A DNA stretch of 64,000 nt, taken from Lysobacter oculi. GTDB lineage: Bacteria > Pseudomonadota > Gammaproteobacteria > Xanthomonadales > Xanthomonadaceae. Of this stretch, positions 8,977-15,873 are shown one piece after another (position 1 is the stretch's first letter; each line of letters opens with the position of its first letter). The notes under the pieces were generated by a model that ran no database searches, was not told the origin of the DNA, and saw nothing but the letters and a program-made list of their open reading frames with translations. A program made the position numbers and the translations under genes. The DNA lies in assembly GCF_003293695.1 (NCBI RefSeq), contig NZ_CP029556.1, positions 1,932,001 through 1,996,000 of the forward strand, in the 5' to 3' direction.

Positions 8977-8992
8977 TTCCGTTAAAACGGAA
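8977..8992. promoter_or_regulatory. Perfect dyad between tyrS and the M23 gene
   Basis: TTCCGTTAAAACGGAA is a 7-bp perfect inverted repeat with a 2-bp spacer in the 162-bp divergent intergenic region, which is less GC-rich than its surroundings. It lies 46 bp upstream of the tyrS start and about 100 bp upstream of the M23 start. It could be an operator or a small hairpin in the tyrS leader; nothing identifies a binding protein. Confidence 0.4.
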
Positions 8993-9093
8993 CTGCATCA
9001 AAATTTCCATCCAGATCAATGGTTTGACGCGGACTTACCTCATGTTTATGGTACCGCGCTGACGTCGCCCTCACATGGCGTGGAGATTGCTGA

Positions 9094-10548
9094 ATGACCA
9101 TCGGAGAGGCACGTCCCGGCCAGCGCGAGGCCCGCCACGAGCAGTTGCGCATCCAGCGTGCGCGCGCCCTGAAGCGCTATGCCGCACTGCGCATCCCGGC
9201 CGGTTTCAACGGCCGCTGGACGCGCCGCCAGTGGGCGCATGCCAGCCTGCTCGGCAGCATCATTGCCCTGCTCGGTGCGCTGGTGCCCGGTTTCGACCAG
9301 GCGCTGGCCCTGCCGTCGCAGGGCGGCCGCGCGTCGATGGCACTGGTGCTGCCGCAGATCGGCCCGCACAAGACCGTGGCCGGCCCGACCCGCAAGGGCG
9401 ACAGCTGGCAGGTGATCAATGTCCGTGCCGGCGAGACCGCCAGCGCGATCTTCGACCAGTTGCAGATTCCGCAGGCCGACCTCGCCCGCCTGCTCAAGTA
9501 TCCGGGCGTGAACATGGAGATGCGCCGGCTGCGTCCGGGCGCGGAGATCTCCTTCGACCTGCCGCCGGGCGGCCCGCTGCGCGGCTTCCGCTACACCCGC
9601 CTCGGCGAGAAGGTCGAGCTGGACATGACCGGCGAGAAGATCACCGAGACCGCCGTGCCACAGCAGGTGGACGTGCGCACCGTGGTGCTGTCGGGCACGG
9701 TCGGCGATTCGCTGTTCGAATCCGCGCGCAAGGTCGGGCTGACCTCGCAGAACCTGAAAGAGCTGACCGACGACATCTTCAAGTACGACGTCGATTTCGA
9801 TTCCGACCTCGACGACAACGACCGCTTCAGCGTGGTGGTCGACCAGACCTGGAAGGACGGCAAGCTGGTCGATACCGGCCCGGTGCTCGCCGCCACCATC
9901 ACCGCCGACGGCAAGCTGTTCTCCGGCTTCCTGTTCGAGCGCGACGGCAAGCCCGGCTACTACACCGCCGATGGCCGTTCGCTGGAACGCCCGTTCATCC
10001 GCATGCCCATTCCGTATGCGCGCCTGACCTCCGGTTTCGGTGGCCGCCGCCACCCGGTGCTGGGCCGCTTCAAGATGCACAAGGGCGTGGACTACGCCGC
10101 CGGCACCGGCACGCCGATCATGGCCGCCGGCGACGCGGTGGTGAAGTCGGTCGGCTGGCATGGCGGCTACGGCCGCGCGGTCGAGCTCTCGCACGGCGAA
10201 GGCAAGACCACGTTCTATGCGCACATGTCGCGCTTCGCCAGCATCCGCCCCGGCCAGCGCATCGCGCAGGGCACGGTGATCGGCTACGTCGGCAGCACCG
10301 GCCTGTCCACCGGCCCGCACCTGCACTACGAATTCCGCGTCAACGGCGCGCACCGCAATCCGTTGTCGATGATGCTGCCGCCACCGGCCCCGCTCTCCGG
10401 CACGCTGCTCGCGCAGTTCCGCGGCGAGACCAAGCGCGCGCTCGGCAAGATCCGCGAAGTCGAGAACATCGTCTTCCAGGGCGAGGACGAGCCGAAGCTC
10501 GCCAAGTACGACGAAGGCGCCAAGGCCAAGCGCGACAAGCGCGGCTGA
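9094..10548 (+). CDS. mepM: M23-family peptidoglycan endopeptidase (MepM-like)
   Basis: Membrane-anchored, periplasm-facing murein DD-endopeptidase of 484 aa. A basic cytoplasmic N-terminus precedes one TM helix (about residues 48-67, ASLLGSIIALLGALVPG). An OapA/LysM-like region follows (WQVINVRAGETASAIFDQL; about 105-200), then a catalytic M23 domain with intact Zn motifs: HPVLGRFKMHKGVDYAAGTG (His and Asp) and HLHYEFRVNGAHRNP near residue 408. The ATG at 9094 leaves a normal type II anchor. Upstream of anmK by 69 bp with a terminator between, it is part of a cell-wall turnover neighbourhood. MepM homologues cut meso-DAP cross-links to allow wall growth. Confidence 0.9.
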   Translation: MTIGEARPGQREARHEQLRIQRARALKRYAALRIPAGFNGRWTRRQWAHASLLGSIIALLGALVPGFDQALALPSQGGRASMALVLPQIGPHKTVAGPTRKGDSWQVINVRAGETASAIFDQLQIPQADLARLLKYPGVNMEMRRLRPGAEISFDLPPGGPLRGFRYTRLGEKVELDMTGEKITETAVPQQVDVRTVVLSGTVGDSLFESARKVGLTSQNLKELTDDIFKYDVDFDSDLDDNDRFSVVVDQTWKDGKLVDTGPVLAATITADGKLFSGFLFERDGKPGYYTADGRSLERPFIRMPIPYARLTSGFGGRRHPVLGRFKMHKGVDYAAGTGTPIMAAGDAVVKSVGWHGGYGRAVELSHGEGKTTFYAHMSRFASIRPGQRIAQGTVIGYVGSTGLSTGPHLHYEFRVNGAHRNPLSMMLPPPAPLSGTLLAQFRGETKRALGKIREVENIVFQGEDEPKLAKYDEGAKAKRDKRG

Positions 10549-10571
10549 TCGCTACGACATGCATGCATCAC

Positions 10572-10601
10572 GACGCCGGCCTCGCGCCGGCGTCTGCTTT
10601 T
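10572..10601 (+). terminator. Rho-independent terminator between the M23 gene and anmK
   Basis: The stem GACGCCGGC (10572-10580) and GCCGGCGTC (10586-10594) close a 5-nt loop, followed by TGCTTTT. It sits 16 bp before the anmK start, so anmK probably has its own weak promoter or depends on read-through. Confidence 0.75.
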
Positions 10602-10617
10602 CGGCGATAGTGGCGCG

Positions 10618-11736
10618 ATGACCGGACCCGATCTTTTCCTCGGCCTGATGTCGGGCACCAGCGCCGACGGCATCGATGCCGCGCTGGTGCGCTTCGATGA
10701 TCGCGATGGCCGCCTGCATGCCGAACTGCTGTACGGCCGCACGCATGCCTGGCGCGACGACCTCCGCACGCGGCTGGTCGAACTGGGGCAAGGGGGCGAT
10801 GTCGCTTCGCTCGACGAACTCGGCCAGCTCGATCTGCAGGTCGGCATCGCTTTCGCCGAGGCCGCGAACGCGTTGCTGTCCGACGCCGGCATCGATGCAT
10901 CGCGCGTGCGCGCGATCGGCTCGCACGGGCAGACGGTGCGCCACCGCCCTGCAATCGCGCATCCCTTCACGATGCAGATCGGCGATGCGAACGTCATCGC
11001 CGAGCGCAGTGGCATCACCACCGTCGCCGATTTCCGCCGCCGCGATGTCGCCGCCGGCGGCCAGGGCGCGCCTTTGCTTCCCGCCTTGCACGCCACGCTG
11101 CTGGGCGACGATCACGAAGTACGCGCCGTGCTGAACCTGGGCGGCATCGGCAACCTGACGCTGTTGCCGGCTGCGGGCGATGTGCGCGGCTTCGACACCG
11201 GCCCGGCCAACGCGTTGATGGATGCGTGGTGCCAGCGCCACACCGGCGCCACCTACGACAAGGGCGGCACGTTCGCCGCCGCGGGCCGCATCGACGAGGC
11301 ACTGCTTTCGCGCCTGCTGGCCGACGCCTGGTTCCCACTGCCACCGCCGAAGAGCACCGGCCGCGAGCAGTTCCACCTCGACTGGCTCGCCACGCATCTG
11401 CAGGGCGATGAAGCGCCCGCCGACGTGCAGGCCACCCTGCTCGCGCTGACCGCCCGCACCATCGCCGATGCGTTGCAGGCCACGCAGCCGGACACGCGGC
11501 GCGTGCTCGCCTGCGGCGGCGGCGTACACAACCCGGCGTTGATGGCGGCGCTGGTCGCGTCGATGCCCGATGCGGTCGTCGAATCCACCGCCGCGCACGG
11601 CGTTGATCCCGACTACATCGAAGCGATGGGTTTCGCGTGGCTGGCGCGGCAGACGCTGCTCAGCCTGCCCGGCAACCTGCCGGCGGTCACCGGCGCGCGT
11701 GGACCGCGCGTGCTTGGCGCGATCCACCCGGCCTAG
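10618..11736 (+). CDS. anmK: Anhydro-N-acetylmuramic acid kinase
   Basis: Phosphorylates 1,6-anhydroMurNAc to MurNAc-6-phosphate with ring opening, in cytosolic peptidoglycan recycling. At 372 aa it starts with the family signature [18 protein letters not shown]; further blocks are [11 protein letters not shown] (catalytic Asp region), [18 protein letters not shown] and [13 protein letters not shown], then [14 protein letters not shown] near the C-terminus. The adjacent ampG on the opposite strand brings anhydro-muropeptides into the cytosol and the upstream M23 enzyme opens cross-links, so release, import and salvage are encoded side by side. Confidence 0.96.
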   Translation: MTGPDLFLGLMSGTSADGIDAALVRFDDRDGRLHAELLYGRTHAWRDDLRTRLVELGQGGDVASLDELGQLDLQVGIAFAEAANALLSDAGIDASRVRAIGSHGQTVRHRPAIAHPFTMQIGDANVIAERSGITTVADFRRRDVAAGGQGAPLLPALHATLLGDDHEVRAVLNLGGIGNLTLLPAAGDVRGFDTGPANALMDAWCQRHTGATYDKGGTFAAAGRIDEALLSRLLADAWFPLPPPKSTGREQFHLDWLATHLQGDEAPADVQATLLALTARTIADALQATQPDTRRVLACGGGVHNPALMAALVASMPDAVVESTAAHGVDPDYIEAMGFAWLARQTLLSLPGNLPAVTGARGPRVLGAIHPA

Positions 11737-11748
11737 ACGCGCACACGA

Positions 11749-13086
11749 TCAGCCGGTCGCGGCCGGCAGCTTCTTCGCCTGCTGGCGCGCGTGGTGCGCG
11801 ATCCACAGGCAGAGCAGGAACGCCGGGATGCCCATCAGCGCGGTGCCGAGGAAATACAGCCCGTAGCCTTCCAGCAAGGTGCGGCCCTGCGCCAGCGTTT
11901 CCACCGCGACGCCGGAGAAACCCTTCAGCACCTTGCCGAGCAGCGCGTAGAACGAACTCAGCAGCGCGTACTGCGTCGCCGTGTAGCCGATGCTGGTCAG
12001 GCTGGACATGTAGGTCACCAGCGCGGTGCCGGCGAAACCGGTGGAGAAGCCGTCGATCGCCATCACCGTGGCGAAGGTGGTCGGGTCGGCGCCGTGGTAG
12101 GCGAGATACGTGAAGGCCGCATTGGAGCCGGGGCCGAGGATCGCGCCGACCAGCAGCGTCGGCACCACGCCGAAGCGCACCGCGCTCAGGCCCGCCGCGC
12201 CGATGCCGAGGAAAGCGACGACCAGGCCGATCGACGCGCGGATCTCGCCGACGAAATCCTTCGACACGCCCAGGTCCGCATAGAACGGGTTGGCCATCGG
12301 GCCCATGATGAAATCGGGCAGGCGGTACAGGCTGATCGCCGCCAGCATCAGCAGTGCGAACCTGCCATGGGTGCGGAAGAACGCGACGAACGGCCCGACG
12401 ATGCCATCGAGCAGGCCCGAGGTCTGCACCTGCTGCGCGGCATCCAGCGCACGACGCTCGACCGGCTCCTTCGCCATGAACACGCCGATGATGCCGATGC
12501 CCATCAGCAGCGCCATCACCGCGTACGACGGCGACCAGCCGATCCGCGCGGCGAGGATCAGGATCAGCGCGTCGGTCACCAGCAGCGCGATGCGGTAGCC
12601 GTACTGCGAGGCGGCGCTCATCAGGCCCAGCTCGCCCTCGTTGTCGGAGGCCTCGATGCGCCAGGCGTCGATGACGATGTCCTGCGTCGCCGAGGCGAAC
12701 GCGGCGACCAGCGCCATCACCCCGAACAGCACCAGCCCGCCCTGCGGCTGGATCACCGACATCCCGATCAAGGCCGCCGCCACGATCAGCTGCGACAGCA
12801 GCATCCAGCCGCGTCGCCGGCCCAACCGCCCGAGCAGCGGCACGTCGGTCTTGTCGATGATCGGCGCCCACAGGAACTTGAGCGAATACGCCAGCCCGAC
12901 CCACGACAGGAAGCCGATGTCGGAGAGCTCGTTGCCGGCCTCGCGCATCCAGTAACCCATGGTGTTGCCGACCAGGTACAGCGGCAGCCCGGACGCGAAG
13001 CCGAGCATCAGCATGGTCAGCACCTTGGGCTGGCGCAGCGCGGCCATCACCCGCCCGACGCCGGACTTGCCGGAGGCGGCGCTCAT
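11749..13086 (-). CDS. ampG: AmpG-family muropeptide MFS transporter
   Basis: Inner-membrane importer of GlcNAc-anhydroMurNAc peptides in the major facilitator superfamily. 445 aa with about 12-14 hydrophobic helices; VLTMLMLGFASGLPLYLVGN at the N-terminus is a strong AmpG signature, as are FLSWVGLAYSLKFLWAPIID and GRRRGWMLLSQL. The start MSAASGKSG at 13086 was chosen over a longer open frame because that ATG overlaps the xth stop (ATGA) and puts the first helix in place. It is probably cotranscribed with xth. It ends 12 bp from the convergent anmK. Confidence 0.93.
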   Translation of the reverse strand: MSAASGKSGVGRVMAALRQPKVLTMLMLGFASGLPLYLVGNTMGYWMREAGNELSDIGFLSWVGLAYSLKFLWAPIIDKTDVPLLGRLGRRRGWMLLSQLIVAAALIGMSVIQPQGGLVLFGVMALVAAFASATQDIVIDAWRIEASDNEGELGLMSAASQYGYRIALLVTDALILILAARIGWSPSYAVMALLMGIGIIGVFMAKEPVERRALDAAQQVQTSGLLDGIVGPFVAFFRTHGRFALLMLAAISLYRLPDFIMGPMANPFYADLGVSKDFVGEIRASIGLVVAFLGIGAAGLSAVRFGVVPTLLVGAILGPGSNAAFTYLAYHGADPTTFATVMAIDGFSTGFAGTALVTYMSSLTSIGYTATQYALLSSFYALLGKVLKGFSGVAVETLAQGRTLLEGYGLYFLGTALMGIPAFLLCLWIAHHARQQAKKLPAATG

Positions 13087-13901
13087 GCGCGGAACCCCGG
13101 CCAGGCGTAATCGACCAGATACGGCGCATGGTCGGAGAACTTGGGCTCGGGAAAGATCGTCGCCTCGCGGATGGTCGCTGCCAGCTTCGGCGTCACCAGC
13201 TGGTAGTCGATGCGCCAACCCACGTTCTTCGCGCGTGCCGCACCGCGCTGGCTCCACCAGCTGTATTCGATGGCATCGGGTTTGGCCACGCGGAAGCTGT
13301 CCTTCCAGCCGCCCGCACGACGCGCACTCAATCCGTCGCCGCAGTCGTCATCGATCATCCCGCTCAGCCACGCGCGCTCATGCGGCAGGCAGCCGGAATT
13401 CTTCTGGTTGCCGGTCCAGTTCTTGATGTCGCTTTTCGCGCGCACGATGTTCCAGTCGCCGCACAGCACGTACTCGCGGCCGCTGGCGAGCCATTCGTCG
13501 AGGATGGGCGCGAGCCACTGCATCACGTCTTCCTTCACGCCCTGGCGCAGTTCGCCCGAGCTGCCGGAGGGGATGTAGAAACTCACCACCGACACGTTGC
13601 CGAAGCGCGCCTCGATGTAGCGGCCTTCCTCGTCGAAATCCGGGCGGCCCAGCGCGGTGCGCACCTCGTCCGGTTCGCGGCGGCTGTAGATCGCCACGCC
13701 GCTGTAGCCCTTCTTCACCGTGGAGTCGCGGAAGTAGGCGTGGTAGCCGTCCGGCAGATAGTCGGGGACGCGCAGCTGGTGCTCCTGCGCCTTGGTTTCT
13801 TGCACGCACATCACGTCGATGTCGCGTTCGCCGAACCAGTCGAAGAAGCCCTTGCTGGCCGCCGAGCGCAGGCCGTTGGCGTTGAAGCTCAGGATGCGCA
13901 T
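13083..13901 (-). CDS. xth: Exodeoxyribonuclease III
   Basis: Mg-dependent AP endonuclease and 3' exonuclease of the exonuclease-endonuclease-phosphatase fold, in base excision repair. 272 aa. Catalytic blocks are intact: ILSFNANGLR (Asn), CVQETKAQ (Glu), GDWNIVRAKSDIKNW (Asp-x-Asn) and FSDHAPYLVDY (Asp-His). The start MRILSFNANG was chosen over 32 extra upstream codons that overlap the GNAT gene. Pseudomonas Crc has the same fold and also lies near pyrE but has lost catalysis; the intact residues argue for a real nuclease. Its stop overlaps the ampG start. Confidence 0.94.
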   Translation of the reverse strand: MRILSFNANGLRSAASKGFFDWFGERDIDVMCVQETKAQEHQLRVPDYLPDGYHAYFRDSTVKKGYSGVAIYSRREPDEVRTALGRPDFDEEGRYIEARFGNVSVVSFYIPSGSSGELRQGVKEDVMQWLAPILDEWLASGREYVLCGDWNIVRAKSDIKNWTGNQKNSGCLPHERAWLSGMIDDDCGDGLSARRAGGWKDSFRVAKPDAIEYSWWSQRGAARAKNVGWRIDYQLVTPKLAATIREATIFPEPKFSDHAPYLVDYAWPGFRA

Positions 13902-13959
13902 GCAGTCGGCCTCTTTGATGTGGGACGATGATAACAACGCCCCCGGAGCCCGCATCGCG

Positions 13960-14463
13960 ATGCCCGCACCCGTGCTGATCCACGTCGCACCGGTCACCCC
14001 GACGCTCGCGCCCGGCGTGCGCGCGGTCGAAGTCGCGCCGGCGCAGTCGGCCTATGTCGGCAACACCGCGTTCAATCTGCTCGATGCCGAATCGGATGCG
14101 AATTCGGAGGCAATGGCGATCCTCGTCAACGGCCGCGTCATCGGTTTCTACCGGCTCGATTTCGGGCCGCGCTCGGTGATCGGCCGCGAACTCGGCACCC
14201 CGCATATCGGCGTGCGCGCGTTCTGCATCGACCATCGCCACCAGGGCCGCGGCCATGGCTCGCGCGCCGCCGCCGCGATGGCCGAGGACGTGCGCCGCCG
14301 CCATCCCGACCAGCGCCTGATGGTGCTGGCCGTGCATGCCCGCAACCGGGTCGGCATCGCCGCCTACCAGCGCGCCGGCTTCGTCCACAATGGCCAGTAC
14401 ATGTCCGGCGGCCGCGCCGGCCCGCAACTGGTGATGTTCCGCTACCTCCCCGCCCAACGATGA
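13960..14463 (+). CDS. GNAT-family N-acetyltransferase
   Basis: 167-aa acetyl-CoA-dependent acyltransferase of unknown substrate. The core is visible: AILVNGRVIGFYRLDFGP (beta-hairpin), IGVRAFCIDHRHQGRGHGSR (acetyl-CoA pyrophosphate loop, Q/R-x-x-G-x-G type), and LAVHARNRVGIAAYQRAGFV for the C-terminal motif. The start ATG at 13960 was chosen because translation farther upstream would overlap xth. Its stop overlaps the pyrE start (ATGA at 14460-14463), so it is translationally coupled to pyrE. Confidence 0.85.
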   Translation: MPAPVLIHVAPVTPTLAPGVRAVEVAPAQSAYVGNTAFNLLDAESDANSEAMAILVNGRVIGFYRLDFGPRSVIGRELGTPHIGVRAFCIDHRHQGRGHGSRAAAAMAEDVRRRHPDQRLMVLAVHARNRVGIAAYQRAGFVHNGQYMSGGRAGPQLVMFRYLPAQR

Positions 14464-15113
14464 CCGACCACCGCACCCGATTCCTCGATGCCGCGCTGCG
14501 CGCGGAAGCCCTCCGCTTCGGCGAGTTCACCCTCAAGTCCGGCCGCGTCAGCCCGTACTTCTTCAATGCCGGGCGTTTCGATTCCGGCGCCGCGCTGGCC
14601 GCGCTCGGCCGCGCCTACGCCGATGCGATCCACGCCGCCGGCCTCGACTTCGACCTGCTGTTCGGGCCGGCCTACAAGGGCATCCCGCTGGCGACGTCGC
14701 TGGCCTGCGCGCTGGCCGCCGATGGACGCGACCTGCCGGTCGCCTTCAACCGCAAGGAGGCCAAGGCGCATGGCGAGGGCGGGATGCTGATCGGTGCGCC
14801 GCTGGCCGGACGCCGGGTGTTGATCGTCGATGACGTGATCACCGCCGGCACCGCGATCCGCGAGGCGCTGGCCCTGATCCGCGAGGCCGGCGGGCAGCCT
14901 TCGGGCATCGTGATCGGACTGGACCGACAGGAAATCGTCCGCGAAGGCGACCCCCGATCGGCCGCCCAGGGCGTGGCGGAAGAACACGGGATTCCCGTGA
15001 TCGCCGTCGCGAGCCTGTCCGACCTGCTTGATTTCTCCGTCCAAAAGCCGGAACTTGCGGCTTATCGCGATGCGCTCGGCGCCTATCGACAGCGCTACGG
15101 CGCCGGCGACTGA
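14460..15113 (+). CDS. pyrE: Orotate phosphoribosyltransferase
   Basis: Makes orotidine 5'-phosphate from orotate and PRPP in de novo pyrimidine synthesis. 217 aa with FTLKSGRVSPYFFNAG near the N-terminus, LLFGPAYKGIPLA, FNRKEAKAHGEGG (flexible catalytic loop Lys) and the PRPP-binding motif VLIVDDVITAGTAI. Start ATG overlaps the GNAT stop. A DUF4124-like gene follows after 22 bp. Confidence 0.96.
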   Translation: MTDHRTRFLDAALRAEALRFGEFTLKSGRVSPYFFNAGRFDSGAALAALGRAYADAIHAAGLDFDLLFGPAYKGIPLATSLACALAADGRDLPVAFNRKEAKAHGEGGMLIGAPLAGRRVLIVDDVITAGTAIREALALIREAGGQPSGIVIGLDRQEIVREGDPRSAAQGVAEEHGIPVIAVASLSDLLDFSVQKPELAAYRDALGAYRQRYGAGD

Positions 15114-15135
15114 ACCCGCGAAAGGGGGAAACACC

Positions 15136-15828
15136 ATGAAGATGCTCCAACGCGGCACGCTGTTCCTGGCGCTGGCCGCGACCGCCACCATCGCCATCGC
15201 CCAGCAACCGGCCAGTGGCGGCAAGAAGCTGTACTGCTGGAACGAAGGCGGCCGCAAGGTCTGCGGCGATGCCCTGCCCGCCTCGGCGGTCAACAGCGCA
15301 CGCACCGAGATCAGCGGCAAGAGCGGCCTGCCCGGCCAGCACATCGACCGCGCGCTGACGCCGGAAGAACGCGCCGCGCAGGAAGTCCGCCAGGCCGCGG
15401 CCCAGGCCCAGGCCGACCAGGCGCTGGCCGACCAGCGCCGCGACATGGCCCTGGCCGAGTCCTACGAGTCCGAGGAGGCGCTGCGCCGCGCCTACAAGAT
15501 CCGCTACGAGATGGTGGACGAAGGCCTGAAGACCTCGAAGATGGGCATCGACAACCAGCGCCAGAGCCTGCTGCAGCTGCTGCACGCCGCCGCCGACGCC
15601 GAACTCAAGGGCGGCAAGGTGCCGGCGAAACTGGCGCAGAACGTGCTAACCCAGCGCGCCTCGGTCGTGGATGCGCAGCAGGGCTACCGCCAGCAGCAGC
15701 AGGAACGCGCCAACCTCGACACCCAGCTGCAGGAAGCACTGTCGCGCTACCGCAAGGCCAAGGGGCTCGATCCGGAGACCGGCCTGCCGCCTTCGGTGAC
15801 GGCCCCGGCCAACAACCCGCGCGCCTGA
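15136..15828 (+). CDS. Secreted DUF4124-like protein with coiled coil
   Basis: 230-aa exported protein of unknown function. Signal peptide (residues 1-22, LALAATATIAIAQ) and a short DUF4124-like stretch with two Cys (KKLYCWNEGGRKVCGDALP), likely disulphide-bonded. The remainder is a Gln/Ala/Glu-rich coiled coil (about 75-215: EERAAQEVRQAAAQAQADQA and onward). The ATG at 15136 has a strong ribosome-binding site (AAAGGGGG 7 bp upstream). It may be envelope-associated, but nothing names a partner. Confidence 0.75.
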   Translation: MKMLQRGTLFLALAATATIAIAQQPASGGKKLYCWNEGGRKVCGDALPASAVNSARTEISGKSGLPGQHIDRALTPEERAAQEVRQAAAQAQADQALADQRRDMALAESYESEEALRRAYKIRYEMVDEGLKTSKMGIDNQRQSLLQLLHAAADAELKGGKVPAKLAQNVLTQRASVVDAQQGYRQQQQERANLDTQLQEALSRYRKAKGLDPETGLPPSVTAPANNPRA

Positions 15829-15837
15829 CTGGCGGCC

Positions 15838-15860
15838 ACGCGCGGGACTGCCCCGCGCGT
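15838..15860. terminator. Bidirectional hairpin between convergent genes
   Basis: ACGCGCGGG (15838-15846) pairs with CCCGCGCGT (15852-15860) around ACTGC. It lies between the stops of the DUF4124-like gene and algC. No T-run follows, so any termination is weak or Rho-assisted. Confidence 0.5.
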
Positions 15861-15873
15861 CATCGCAACCTGA

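Noticed and set aside
13083..13901. Crc catabolite-repression protein instead of exonuclease III
   Set aside because: The active-site Asp, Asn and His of ExoIII are all present; Crc has lost nuclease activity.
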